The notes under the pieces: model-generated
What the model was told of the DNA's origin: nothing
Database searches by the model: none
What the model saw: only the letters and a program-made list of their open reading frames with translations
Made by a program: the position numbers and the translations under genes
Shown here: positions 26,545-35,405 of the stretch, piece by piece
Numbering within the stretch: the first letter of the stretch is position 1
Layout of the letters: each line of letters starts with the position of its first letter
Source: Gemmatimonadota bacterium
GTDB lineage: Bacteria > Gemmatimonadota > Gemmatimonadetes > Longimicrobiales > Gaopeijiaceae
Length of the DNA stretch: 64,000 nt
Direction: 5' to 3'
Assembly: GCA_028873595.1 (NCBI GenBank)
Contig: JAPPOV010000033.1
Span: forward strand, 233,165-297,164

Positions 26545-28013
26545 GCGTCGAATCGCTCCAGGAACTTCGGGTTCTTTTCTGCCAGGGCTCCGTAGATCTC
26601 CAGGCAGGTATGGGTCCAGCTCCGGACCCAGGTGCAGTAATGCAGATTCGCGTGCGACGAGTCACCATACTGGACGTGTGCCTCGTGATAGCAGCCGCCG
26701 GAGCAGATCGGTCGGGCCCAGCACGTGTGGCAGTCGGTCTTCTCGGCGATGTGGTGATCTACGAGGAACTTCTCCTGCTTTTCGCGATCGACGCCGTCAG
26801 CCACCGAGCCGATCGTGTGTTCGGGCGAGCCGGCGAAGCGATGGCACAGCGACACGTCACCGTCCGTGGCGACTCCGAGCAGGCCGAGCCCCGCGCCACA
26901 CCCGTACGCCTTGCTGACACCCTTGTGGATCTCTTCGATCGTGTCCGTCACGTTCGTGAAGCCGTGGTGTTCGTCCCGAAGCGCGTGTTCGAGCCACTCG
27001 GCCGCGAGCTCCTCGAATTGTTCGAGCATCGAATCTTTCGAGTCCGGCGTGATTGCGTAGTCCCGGTGCTCCTGCGTTGTGACAGGTGCGAGCCCGACCT
27101 CACGGAAGCCGAGTTCGTCCGTCAGGTGACGGTAGATCTCGAGCACGTTCAGGTGTTTCTGCGTGAGCGTGACACGGGCTCCGATGGGCCGTGACCGATG
27201 TGTCGCGATCAACTCCTTGATTTTTGGCAGAACGACGTCGTAGGTGCCACGCCCGTTGTGAAAGACGCGCAGGCCGTCCTGAACCGGTTTCGGGCCGTCG
27301 ATCGAGACGGTGACGCCGACGTCATTGTCCGCGAGCCACTGGATGATCTCCGGTTTCAACAGTGTCGCGTTTGTGGTAAGGCTGAAGGAGATCGTCTTGC
27401 TTTCTTCCGCCGCGCGCCGGCGCGCGTAGGCGACGGTCTTTTGAAGCACGGGAAAGTTGAGGAGCGTCTCTCCACCGAAGAACGTCAGATGCGCTTTGGG
27501 TTGGCTGCCCGACTGCCGGAGAAGGAACTCGACGCTCTCCTCTGCGGTGTCCTCGCTCATGAACTTCGGCTGACTCCCGTATTGCGTATCGACGATCTTG
27601 TCCTCGCCGTATTCGTAGCAATAGGTGCACGCCAGGTTGCACTTGTTCGTGACGTTCAGGACCATCGTGTTGAGCGGGAAATCCGCAGGAGGCAGGTCGT
27701 TCGGTGCCTCATCCTTGGGCGCGTCAGGTCCGCCCACGGCTCTGATCTCTGTCAGCTCTTCGACCGTCTCGAGAATACGATCGATGTCGAAGCGGTCGTT
27801 GAGCTCAGCGACCAGATCGTCCTCCGTTCGCGGCCCACCCTCGAGCGCATCGAGGATTGCGGAGCCGCAGTCGTCCATCCGAAAGATTCCGGCCGATGGC
27901 ACCATGTAGAGGAAACGTGCGCCGAATGCCTCGAACGGGTGGAAGTCCCGCAGGCCGAGAACCTTCGAGGCGCCCGTCGTATCAGAAGATCCGGCTACGA
28001 CAGGCGGCGTCAT
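26541..28013 (-). CDS. qhpD: QhpD: radical SAM/SPASM enzyme forming thioether cross-links in QhpC
   Basis: 490 residues. The radical SAM cluster motif is C125-x3-C129-x2-C132 (NKCNLACTYCYEYGE). A SPASM-type C-terminal region with Cys372, 390, 428, 431, 437, 441 and 460 should bind two auxiliary iron-sulfur clusters. The N-terminal 90 residues (LRDFHPFEAF... LEGGPRTEDDLVAELNDRF) form a winged-helix domain like the peptide-binding RRE of RiPP enzymes. In Paracoccus, QhpD makes the Cys-to-Asp/Glu thioether bonds in QhpC. The gene overlaps qhpA upstream (ATGA, 28010-28013) and qhpC downstream (ATGA), so enzyme and substrate are coupled. Confidence 0.95.
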   Translation of the reverse strand: MTPPVVAGSSDTTGASKVLGLRDFHPFEAFGARFLYMVPSAGIFRMDDCGSAILDALEGGPRTEDDLVAELNDRFDIDRILETVEELTEIRAVGGPDAPKDEAPNDLPPADFPLNTMVLNVTNKCNLACTYCYEYGEDKIVDTQYGSQPKFMSEDTAEESVEFLLRQSGSQPKAHLTFFGGETLLNFPVLQKTVAYARRRAAEESKTISFSLTTNATLLKPEIIQWLADNDVGVTVSIDGPKPVQDGLRVFHNGRGTYDVVLPKIKELIATHRSRPIGARVTLTQKHLNVLEIYRHLTDELGFREVGLAPVTTQEHRDYAITPDSKDSMLEQFEELAAEWLEHALRDEHHGFTNVTDTIEEIHKGVSKAYGCGAGLGLLGVATDGDVSLCHRFAGSPEHTIGSVADGVDREKQEKFLVDHHIAEKTDCHTCWARPICSGGCYHEAHVQYGDSSHANLHYCTWVRSWTHTCLEIYGALAEKNPKFLERFDA

Positions 28014-29716
28014 CGGTCACCCCCGACGGGACGTCGGCCCGTGTCGATCTCTGCCCAGGGCTCCCAGCGCATGTACAGCGGTGGCATCACGACGAGATGC
28101 GCGCGGGCCGACAGTTCGCGGTCACCCGAGCCGTAGGTGGCGACGACCCACACGTCACCAATGTTATTCCGCAGCCCCGATCGCTCCGGGTTCGGGCCAT
28201 CGTCGGCCGGCACGAAGGTCCCGTTCTGCAGAATTTCTCCGACGAAGTCGACGTCATCGTCACCGTAGGTGGCCGCATATTCTTCGATGTGCCAGTTGGC
28301 GGGAACACGACCCAGTTCCAAATCGTCGGCGGTGTTGGGTTCGCCATCGGGACCATCATCATACCCCCAGGCATCGAACGTCTCGTAGCCCTTGGGGAAA
28401 TGTGCCCCGCCTGTGCGCGCGGTGGCGATCCCGGGAGTGACAGCGATCCGATCGACGCCATCGTGGATCACCACAGCTCCCTCGGCGATTGCTCCATTGC
28501 TGAATAGATCACGTCCACCGACGTCCGCGTCGGCGTCTACCTGAAGCTCCACCGTAAGGGTGCCGTCGTTCGAGGTGCGTGTTGAACCCACCGTGATTCC
28601 CGCGCCGAAATCGAGTTCGCTCCCATCCGAGAGTTCCACGCCGTAGACGGTGACCTCGGTCGAGGCGCCTTGCTCCAGCGCACGCGGATAGACTCCGGAG
28701 ACGACCGTCCCACCGGTTGCCCGCTGCATCGAGATGTCCGGGCCGATCTCGTCATAATCACCTCGGAACCAGCGTCCCCACATCGACTGCTGGTCGCGCT
28801 CGACAAACATGACTTCGCGGAGTTCGTCGGCTGCGCCCGGGTTCGAGCGGCCGCGCCACTGGTACCCGGTGTAAACCATCGTACGACCGGTGCGCTGTAC
28901 CTCCTCGCCCGACTCGGCATACACGTACGAGGTGTTCGTCGTGAACGCGTCTGGATCGGAGGGGTCGGCAGTGACGGTCATCGTTCCGTACATCGCTCCT
29001 TTACCTGGATCATGCCCGGTGATCGTCCACGTACCGGTCAGTCGTGCGGGGCGTTTGGTGGCGGCCCATGCAGACCATTCCGATGTTTCAAGGGCGTAGA
29101 TGTCCGACAGGTGGTTGATTGCCCGCTCCATCGGGTGCCGCGGGTCATCCTGCTCGGACGCCGGCCCGGTATAACGAAACGCCTGCCAGTCGGATAATGG
29201 GTACAGCGCCCGATGCGTCGTGATCAGCAGGCCCCACTCCTCCTCGGTTCTGCGCTGCGTCATGACGCGGCCCATGGAGTGGCACTGGATACACGTGGTC
29301 TCGACGTCGGAATCCCCGTCCCAGTCATGGTCGTCACTTCGGCGCTCGATCTCGAACATGCCAGGCCTCAGTTCTTCGGGTGCGAGACCTTGCTCATTCG
29401 AGAGATACCGTACGATTTCCGCAGCGTCGGCCTGGTTCAGGCGTACACCATGGAGCGCCATCATCCGGCGGATCGACGTCTGCCAGCCCTCGGGCGTCTT
29501 CCGCATCCAGGAGATGCGTGACATGCGCCCCTGATCGTCTACTTCATGGCAGCGAGAGCAACGGTCGATCACCTTCTGGTTGGTGATCGGGTAGCCGTCA
29601 TCGACACGGATGCTGCCAGGTGACGTCCGAGACTGCGGGGCCGGACTCCACGCGAGCAGAACACCTGCGGTCGCGAGCCCTGCGAGCATGAGCGGGAAGC
29701 GGGCAGAAGACGCCAT
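28010..29716 (-). CDS. qhpA: QhpA: diheme cytochrome c alpha subunit of quinohemoprotein amine dehydrogenase
   Basis: 568 residues with a signal peptide (about 1-24). Two c-type heme motifs are present: C53-S-R-C56-H57 and C142-I-Q-C145-H146, as in the 60-kDa alpha subunit of quinohemoprotein amine dehydrogenase. The rest is beta-rich, fitting the three additional domains of that subunit. The hemes take electrons from the quinone cofactor of QhpC and pass them to soluble cytochrome c or a cupredoxin in the periplasm. AGGAG lies three bases before the ATG. A 141-bp gap separates it from qhpG upstream, so it may have its own promoter; downstream it overlaps qhpD. Confidence 0.94.
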   Translation of the reverse strand: MASSARFPLMLAGLATAGVLLAWSPAPQSRTSPGSIRVDDGYPITNQKVIDRCSRCHEVDDQGRMSRISWMRKTPEGWQTSIRRMMALHGVRLNQADAAEIVRYLSNEQGLAPEELRPGMFEIERRSDDHDWDGDSDVETTCIQCHSMGRVMTQRRTEEEWGLLITTHRALYPLSDWQAFRYTGPASEQDDPRHPMERAINHLSDIYALETSEWSAWAATKRPARLTGTWTITGHDPGKGAMYGTMTVTADPSDPDAFTTNTSYVYAESGEEVQRTGRTMVYTGYQWRGRSNPGAADELREVMFVERDQQSMWGRWFRGDYDEIGPDISMQRATGGTVVSGVYPRALEQGASTEVTVYGVELSDGSELDFGAGITVGSTRTSNDGTLTVELQVDADADVGGRDLFSNGAIAEGAVVIHDGVDRIAVTPGIATARTGGAHFPKGYETFDAWGYDDGPDGEPNTADDLELGRVPANWHIEEYAATYGDDDVDFVGEILQNGTFVPADDGPNPERSGLRNNIGDVWVVATYGSGDRELSARAHLVVMPPLYMRWEPWAEIDTGRRPVGGDR

Positions 29717-29857
29717 CAGCTCCTGATTGGTTCGAGGGAAAATGCTCTGTGAGAGACTGAGGGTCGCGACCGACTTTCGCCAGTCTTTCGTCGAGAATTC
29801 TCCGGCTGGCCCCCGGGGCTGTTCAGGGCACGGATGAGCTGGCCAAGCGGGTTCGCT

Positions 29858-31414
29858 TCAGTCGGTGGGCTCGCGATGTTCCAGTATCCCGGTCGCGAAG
29901 GCGGTCGACAGCGCGGTGAGGTAGTCCGGAAGTGTGACGGCAGGTCCGATCTCATTATACCTGGTCCATCCGTCGGGAACGCTCTCTTGTGAGGTGGTGG
30001 CCTCTAAGAGTTGCAAGAGGTCGACTCCGCGGACGTATCTCATCCCGGCAGGCCAGGAACTCGTAGCGAGACGTTGCTCCATCACGATGCGATGACCGGC
30101 GATCCCTGGTCCATCGAAGATGCGCAGTGTGGACCCGCGAACAGCGTTGAGCGTTTCCTGCGCGCGAATCGCTTCGAAGGCTCCGCGTACTTCTTCTTCC
30201 GGAACGTCCGAACCCAGGGCGTCCGGGTCCGAAGGTATGCTTGCCGGACTTCCTCCACGTTCAATCAGTCCACCCGCCTGGTGCGCGGCGCTCGATCGAG
30301 CGGTCCAATACTCCGAACCGTACGTATTGGCCGCCGAGGTGAAGAAAGGTGCGGACGCAGCACGATAGCGCCGATACACCTCACGCTCACGGGCGTCAAA
30401 GAAGTCGACCGCAGATTGCGTCATCTCCGGATCGATCAATGCGGTGTTCGCGACAATGCCGGCCAGCCAGCCGGACGAGAGAGCCTTCTTCACACCGAAC
30501 GACGACAGCGGGTCGATGAACGACCCGGCATCCCCCGCGAGGATCAGGCCCGGGCGCGCGTATCGAGTCGCTCGGTAAAGGGATGCTGGGCACGCCCAAG
30601 CTTCCCCGATGGGCTCCGCCCCCTCGCGGGATTTTCCGAGGTGCTCCGTCCGATCGAGCTCTCGATCGAGAATTCTGGAGAGTTCGTTACCCCCCAGCTC
30701 CTCCTCGCGCTGGTCGATCATCACAGTGTAGCAGCGCACGTCCATTGCGAGCGGGACAGACCAGGCCCACCCGTTGTGATACGATTCGATGAACGTCAGA
30801 TGCCGGTCCGCCTCCGGCCATCCACCCTTCCGTCCCCAGCGCCGGACGATGGCGAGTGTGGTGGTACTGCGATCGACCTCACGCCCCTCCGTCCGAGCGA
30901 TCAGCCCGTGGCGACCCGTGGCGTCGATCACCCAGGGAGCTGCGAGTGCCTGCTCTACACCTGGACCCTCGCACCGCACACGCCATCCACGCTCGGATTC
31001 ATGGGCCTGGCGGGCCGTATAGCCGTGCAACACGGTGACGCCGGCTCGTTCTGCGACCTCGAGGAGGACCGTTTCGAGTCCGGCTCTGTCGGTGTGATAC
31101 CCGGCGCTGTCCGGTCCGAAGGTTTCGGAGCGGATACCACCGCCGGCCCATCGGACGGAATTTCCGTGGTTCGGGTACAATCCGGCTGCGTCGATATCCC
31201 CCAGCGCGCCCAGTTCTTGGAGCACCCGTCGAGCCGAGGGAGGGATCGACACGGCGAGCGCACCGGTGACGGGAGCCGTGGGACTCACCAGCGCAACGCG
31301 GTGGCTCCGACGGGCGAGCAGCGTGGCAGCAGCGCAGCCGGCAGGACCGCTACCGAGAACGATTGCGTCGATGTTGGTCAGTTCGGAGCCGCGCAGGCAC
31401 ACCCGCCGCTGCAC
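29858..31414 (-). CDS. qhpG: QhpG: FAD-dependent monooxygenase of cofactor biogenesis
   Basis: 518 residues from a GTG at 31414; another GTG at 31402 and a CTG at 31381 are possible. The Rossmann motif IVLGSGPAGCAAATLLA near residue 20 and the second FAD motif LILAGDAGSFIDPLSSFGVKKAL near 300 place it among flavin-dependent halogenase-like monooxygenases, and its whole-length pattern fits QhpG. In Paracoccus QhpG dihydroxylates the gamma-subunit tryptophan to create the quinone. It is just upstream of qhpA and its start overlaps the FmdB-like gene by about 37 bases, so it is coupled to that gene. In Paracoccus qhpG lies downstream of the structural genes; here it is upstream. Confidence 0.9.
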   Translation of the reverse strand: MQRRVCLRGSELTNIDAIVLGSGPAGCAAATLLARRSHRVALVSPTAPVTGALAVSIPPSARRVLQELGALGDIDAAGLYPNHGNSVRWAGGGIRSETFGPDSAGYHTDRAGLETVLLEVAERAGVTVLHGYTARQAHESERGWRVRCEGPGVEQALAAPWVIDATGRHGLIARTEGREVDRSTTTLAIVRRWGRKGGWPEADRHLTFIESYHNGWAWSVPLAMDVRCYTVMIDQREEELGGNELSRILDRELDRTEHLGKSREGAEPIGEAWACPASLYRATRYARPGLILAGDAGSFIDPLSSFGVKKALSSGWLAGIVANTALIDPEMTQSAVDFFDAREREVYRRYRAASAPFFTSAANTYGSEYWTARSSAAHQAGGLIERGGSPASIPSDPDALGSDVPEEEVRGAFEAIRAQETLNAVRGSTLRIFDGPGIAGHRIVMEQRLATSSWPAGMRYVRGVDLLQLLEATTSQESVPDGWTRYNEIGPAVTLPDYLTALSTAFATGILEHREPTD

Positions 31415-31614
31415 CCCTGAAATCCGGGATCACGGGTGGTGACAGGGACAGGGGCGCTCATGATCCGCTGAACAGGTGCATTCGCCGGCGTGTCGCCCAC
31501 GTCGACCGCGGCTCGGTCGGCCACCTGTCCCCATGTGGTGAGCTCTTCGCTCATTCCGTGCCGAACCTCGAACGTCTGACCATTCGCGGTGCACATGTAT
31601 TCGTAGTAAGGCAT
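31378..31614 (-). CDS. FmdB-like small protein with degenerate zinc ribbon
   Basis: 78 residues. MPYYEYMCTANGQTFEVRHGM matches the opening of the FmdB regulatory-protein family, which normally has two CxxC pairs for zinc. Here only the first cysteine of the first pair (Cys8) remains; the second pair is absent (WGQVADRAAVD in its place). A different cysteine cluster, CSGGCACA, sits at the C-terminus. It may bind a metal differently or none at all. The frame is open to 31893, but that extension overlaps the TPR gene and is arginine-rich. It overlaps the qhpG start, so it is part of the qhp transcription unit. Confidence 0.7.
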   Translation of the reverse strand: MPYYEYMCTANGQTFEVRHGMSEELTTWGQVADRAAVDVGDTPANAPVQRIMSAPVPVTTRDPGFQGCSGGCACAAPN

Positions 31615-31673
31615 GACCTCATTCTTCCTTCCGATGATCTCCCTGTTCGGAGGACCGGCTGCATCCGGTCGAC

Positions 31674-33272
31674 CTAGAAGATCGGTCCTCTCAGATATGT
31701 GTCGGAGCGTGCCCACGCCTCCTGAAACTCGTAATGGACCTCGTCGGCCTCGGCGTCTTTGCCCTGCGCCCGCAGCGCTTGCTCGAGACCGAAGAGCGAC
31801 CACCCGTTGTGGGGATGCTTCACGAGTTCGTGACGGAAGGCGCTCTCGGCTTCCTCGTAACGACCTGCTTCGTTGAGGGCGTCGCCCAGCCATGTGTAGA
31901 TGGAAAAGGGCAGGGGCTCGGGCTCGTCGTATCGGAGTCCGTCTTCCACCTCACCGCCCGCGCGCAGCACTTCGATTGCCTGATCGAGCTCCCCGTTCGC
32001 TCTGAGAATCTCACCCTCCAGAATCGCCCCGACGACGCCGAGTAGCTGCACTGCGGTGTGGCCACGGAAGTTGTCGTCCGGGTCATCTTTGATTGCACGT
32101 TTGATGAGGTGCAGGTACCAGCGTGCGCTGCCTTCATCCCCCATCCGCAGGTGCGCATAGCCCTTCCCAAAGTCGAACAGCCCTCGAAAGACTGTGCCCT
32201 CCGGGGCGTCTCGGAGCTCGATGATGTCCGCGAAGCGTCCGAAACGAACCATTGTCAGCGCTTCATAGAAGGTGGCGCCGTCCATGAGGTCGGCGTAGTT
32301 ACGACCCGCCTGAATCGCGACCGCGCCCTGGCCATCGTTTGATGCCGCGAAGAGCAGCATGTGCAGGTTGTGCGACGGGTAGATCGCGAAGCCATCACCG
32401 TGTGCTGCTTTAAGGTCGGAGTGCCACGCGTCGGTGTTGGCGCGCACGGCGTCACCCCATCGACCGATCCGATTGTAGGTGTGGGACGGCATGTGCTGGA
32501 TGTGGCTGGCACCGGGAATCGACTGCCCGAGGTGGTCCGCGCAATCCGCTGCGAGCCCGGGCTCCTGGGTTGGCTCCGTTGCGTGGATATAGAGGTGGCA
32601 GGTGCCCGGATGGGTGATGTCCTGGTCGAGGACGGACTCCAGAACACGGTGGATCTCCTGAACCTCGGGGTTGTTGATGTCCCAGGTTCCCCGGCGCGGC
32701 TGAAGCAGCATGAGCGATTCACCCGCGAGGAAGCCGATATCGAGATCGTTCGGGTACTCCTCGAACAGATCGTTGACCGTTGCGGCCCACGTTTCGTCGA
32801 GCGAGCGGCGCTCGTCCGGGTTGTGCTCCGCCTCGTACCGGATAGCCATCGCCTCGATCATGGCACGTTCGACGTCCGACGCGTGATCGTCAGCCAGCTC
32901 CAGCGCTTTTTGGATGGCGGCATATGCGCGAGGAGCGTCGGGCGTTGTCATGGGTCCATTCAGGTACGGGCCCCATGCCCACGCCTCACCGAAGTAGCAC
33001 ATGGCGCAGTTTGGGTCGAGCGTCCACGCCTCGCGAAATGAGCGGGCTGCCAGATTCGTATCGAAGGCGTACATCAGTTGGATGCCCTGATCGAAATACA
33101 GCTGCGCCTCGCTCGACGACGTCGTGATCGCGCGATGGAAAGGCCCCAGGCCGCGACCGTCGTGGTGCGACGGCATCGAGTCGTCGAAGTCGGGGGGCAG
33201 CTGGACGTCCTGAGCTGCCAGGGGTACGGCGAGAGCGAGGGCAAGGATCGAAGCGGCGATAGATCGCTGCAT
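31674..33272 (-). CDS. Secreted TPR-repeat protein
   Basis: 532 residues from the ATG at 33272, giving a signal peptide ending near PLAAQ (residue 20); GGAG lies nine bases upstream. It contains tandem TPR-like helices throughout (QLYFDQGIQLMYAFDTNLAARSFREAWTLDPNCAMCYFGEAWA, and YEEAESAFRHELVKHPHNGWSLFGLEQALRAQGK at the end), plus conserved HIQHMPSHTYNRIGRW. This is a family of secreted TPR proteins common in soil bacteria with no assigned function. It ends 60 bases before the FmdB-like gene, so it could be the first gene of the qhp operon. A scaffold or assembly role is inference. Confidence 0.82.
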   Translation of the reverse strand: MQRSIAASILALALAVPLAAQDVQLPPDFDDSMPSHHDGRGLGPFHRAITTSSSEAQLYFDQGIQLMYAFDTNLAARSFREAWTLDPNCAMCYFGEAWAWGPYLNGPMTTPDAPRAYAAIQKALELADDHASDVERAMIEAMAIRYEAEHNPDERRSLDETWAATVNDLFEEYPNDLDIGFLAGESLMLLQPRRGTWDINNPEVQEIHRVLESVLDQDITHPGTCHLYIHATEPTQEPGLAADCADHLGQSIPGASHIQHMPSHTYNRIGRWGDAVRANTDAWHSDLKAAHGDGFAIYPSHNLHMLLFAASNDGQGAVAIQAGRNYADLMDGATFYEALTMVRFGRFADIIELRDAPEGTVFRGLFDFGKGYAHLRMGDEGSARWYLHLIKRAIKDDPDDNFRGHTAVQLLGVVGAILEGEILRANGELDQAIEVLRAGGEVEDGLRYDEPEPLPFSIYTWLGDALNEAGRYEEAESAFRHELVKHPHNGWSLFGLEQALRAQGKDAEADEVHYEFQEAWARSDTYLRGPIF

Positions 33273-33440
33273 GGTCAGTGACTCCGAGGCGTTGTACAGG
33301 CGACCGAAATCTGTTTTGCACTCGCGCCCCCGTCCACTCATCCCGTGTGCGCCTGATGCGGGTCGCAACCTCTGGCCGCGAACGCCGGCTCATCGCAGGT
33401 TGAGCCTGCTTCCCGAATCTGGACCGAGGAGACCTACGCG

Positions 33441-34697
33441 ATGCCCCGTGACGAACGTCCGAAGCTCTCACGCCGGGCCTGGATCACGACAACCTCCGGT
33501 GTGATTGCTGCCGGACTCGTGAAAACTCAGGCCGATGCGATTCATCTGGGCGCTCAGGAGGCCCCCATCGACCCCACGAAGGTACCGGGCAGGCTCGTGT
33601 CCGAGCTTGGCAGTCGAGCTCCGGCCGAAGAGCCGAAGCGCCTTGTGCGGGCCGAGGCGCTCTCGTCGTCGTCACGGACTCCACTCGCGGATCTCATGGG
33701 AACGATCACCCCGGCGGATCTGCACTTCGAGCGACATCACGCCGGCATCCCCGATATCCAGTACGAGGACCATGAACTCCTCGTGCACGGAATGGTCGAG
33801 CGCCCGACGGTGTTCCGCATGTCTGATCTGATGCGGTATCCACAGGTCTCCCGCATCCGGTTTCTCGAGTGTTCTGGCAATGGTGGCGGTGTGTACAATC
33901 GTGACCGGATGCCGACGGAGGTTACGGTTCAGGCGCTCGACGGTTTGCTGAGTACGAGTGAATGGACGGGTGTCGCGGTCTCGACGATTCTGCGTGAGGT
34001 CGGCGTGCGGCCCGGCGCGAGCTGGATTCTGGCCGAGGGTCGGGACTCCGCTGTCATGTCACGCAGCGTTCCGCTCGACAAGGTGATGGAGGATTCAATC
34101 CTGGCGTACGGCCAGAATGGAGAACGGATTCGGCCCGAGCAGGGCTACCCCCTGCGTCTCTTCAACCCCGGGTACGAGGGCAATACATCGGTGAAGTGGC
34201 TGCGCCGCATCGAGGTCACGGACCGTCCGACCCACACGCGCGACGAGACCTCCAAGTATACGGACCCGCTTGGGGATGGAACTGTACGCCAGTTCAGCCT
34301 CGTCATGGACGCGAAGTCGGTGATCACCTTTCCGTCGTATCCGTACGTTCTTCCGGAGGCGGGCTGGTGGGAGGTTCGTGGTCTGGCATGGTCGGGTCGC
34401 GGTCGTATCACTCGGGTGGAGGTCAGCACGGACGGGGGACGGAGTTGGGTTGACGCCGCGCTCCAGGGTCCGATTCTGGACAAGTCCACAGTACGGTTCC
34501 GCCACCTCTTCGACTGGAATGGTCGAGATACGCTAATTCTCAGCCGGGCCACGGATGAGACCGGGTATGTGCAGCCGACGGTTGAGCAATTATGGGAGGC
34601 CCGCGGCACCCGTACGTCCTATCACCAGAACCATCAGCGGGCCTGGAAGATCGCACGTACCGGGGAAGTGACGTTCGGGCTGGGAGAGCTGGTATGA
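33441..34697 (+). CDS. soxC: SoxC-like molybdenum sulfite/sulfane dehydrogenase subunit
   Basis: 418 residues with a twin-arginine signal (SRRAWITTTSGVIAAGL, residues 10-26). The molybdopterin domain has Cys144 in FLECSGNGGG, the expected molybdenum ligand, with the surrounding FRMSDLMRYP and YEGNTSVKWLRRIEV of the sulfite-oxidase fold. A C-terminal dimerisation domain (FPSYPYVLPEAGWWEVRGLAWSGRGRITRVEVSTDGG) follows. SoxC works with a c-type cytochrome to oxidise sulfane sulfur or sulfite in the periplasm. GAGGAG lies nine bases before the ATG. The stop overlaps the cytochrome gene as ATGA (34694-34697). Without other sox genes nearby, sulfite dehydrogenase activity is as likely as a full Sox role. 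Confidence 0.88.
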   Translation: MPRDERPKLSRRAWITTTSGVIAAGLVKTQADAIHLGAQEAPIDPTKVPGRLVSELGSRAPAEEPKRLVRAEALSSSSRTPLADLMGTITPADLHFERHHAGIPDIQYEDHELLVHGMVERPTVFRMSDLMRYPQVSRIRFLECSGNGGGVYNRDRMPTEVTVQALDGLLSTSEWTGVAVSTILREVGVRPGASWILAEGRDSAVMSRSVPLDKVMEDSILAYGQNGERIRPEQGYPLRLFNPGYEGNTSVKWLRRIEVTDRPTHTRDETSKYTDPLGDGTVRQFSLVMDAKSVITFPSYPYVLPEAGWWEVRGLAWSGRGRITRVEVSTDGGRSWVDAALQGPILDKSTVRFRHLFDWNGRDTLILSRATDETGYVQPTVEQLWEARGTRTSYHQNHQRAWKIARTGEVTFGLGELV

Positions 34698-35386
34698 GGC
34701 TGCCAGCGACCGACGTCGGCCTGGTGTCGGCCGTATCGAGGGAGTGGGGCTCTCCGCTTCGGACTGCTGCGCGACGCGCAGCCGGCCTCTGTCTCGTAGC
34801 TGGTCTCTTGGCCGCGTGCTCCGATGGACATCGCGGAGCTACGGGCGGTGCCATGGCGCCCGACGAGGTTGCGGTGGCGGGCACGGCCGAGGGCCTTCCC
34901 GCGCACGCCCCCGACCGCTTCGGATTCGGGACCGAAGCATCGGACGCCCGTGTTGCACTGTGGGACATTGATGTACGACCGGATGGCCAGGGTCTGCCGC
35001 CCGGTCGTGGATCCGTTGCCCAGGGGCGTGACGTCTTCAACATCCACTGTGTGGCGTGCCACGGGCCCACGGGAACCGAAGGGCCGAATGACCGCCTTGT
35101 CGACAGTGAGCAGTGGGACGCCGTACCGAGCACCCGCACGGTTGGGAATTACTGGCCGTATGCGACGACGCTCTACGATTACATCCGCAAAGCCATGCCC
35201 CAGCTCACGCCAGGCATTCTCTCAGATGACCAGGTCTACGCCGTGATCGCGTACATACTCTGGATGAACGAGATCGTCTCGGAGGACGCCGTGATGGACG
35301 CCGAGACGCTGCCGGCTGTGATCATGCCCGCGCGAGACAAGTTCGTGGTAGACGATCGGATCGGAGGAACCGGGCCAATCCGGTAG
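34694..35386 (+). CDS. SoxD/SorB-like monoheme cytochrome c, probable lipoprotein
   Basis: 230 residues from the ATG at 34694. A lipobox (LLAAC, Cys42) suggests lipid anchoring, with an unusually long pre-sequence. One heme motif is present, C119-V-A-C122-H123, with a probable Met ligand in KAMPQLTPG. The sequence FNIHCVACHGPTGTEGPN and YWPYATTLYDYIRKAMPQ resembles SoxD domain 1. Classical SoxD has two domains and about 360 residues, so this is a short monoheme version, and may instead act like SorB. It is translationally coupled to the SoxC-like gene and should take electrons from it. Confidence 0.85.
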   Translation: MRLPATDVGLVSAVSREWGSPLRTAARRAAGLCLVAGLLAACSDGHRGATGGAMAPDEVAVAGTAEGLPAHAPDRFGFGTEASDARVALWDIDVRPDGQGLPPGRGSVAQGRDVFNIHCVACHGPTGTEGPNDRLVDSEQWDAVPSTRTVGNYWPYATTLYDYIRKAMPQLTPGILSDDQVYAVIAYILWMNEIVSEDAVMDAETLPAVIMPARDKFVVDDRIGGTGPIR

Positions 35387-35405
35387 CACGCGGGCTCGGT
35401 TTCGA

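Noticed and set aside
22537-28013. A novel RiPP cluster (radical SAM/SPASM, small precursor, ABC exporter, S8 protease)
   Set aside because: The precursor matches the quinohemoprotein amine dehydrogenase gamma subunit residue by residue and the alpha and beta subunits are present, so it is a known maturation system.
29801-29830. GC-rich palindrome GCCCCCGGGGC between qhpG and qhpA as a terminator
   Set aside because: Short stem without a T-run on either strand; not convincing.
30011-31420. A 469-codon plus-strand frame opposite qhpG
   Set aside because: Pure antisense shadow of a well-identified FAD monooxygenase; no motif or ribosome-binding site.
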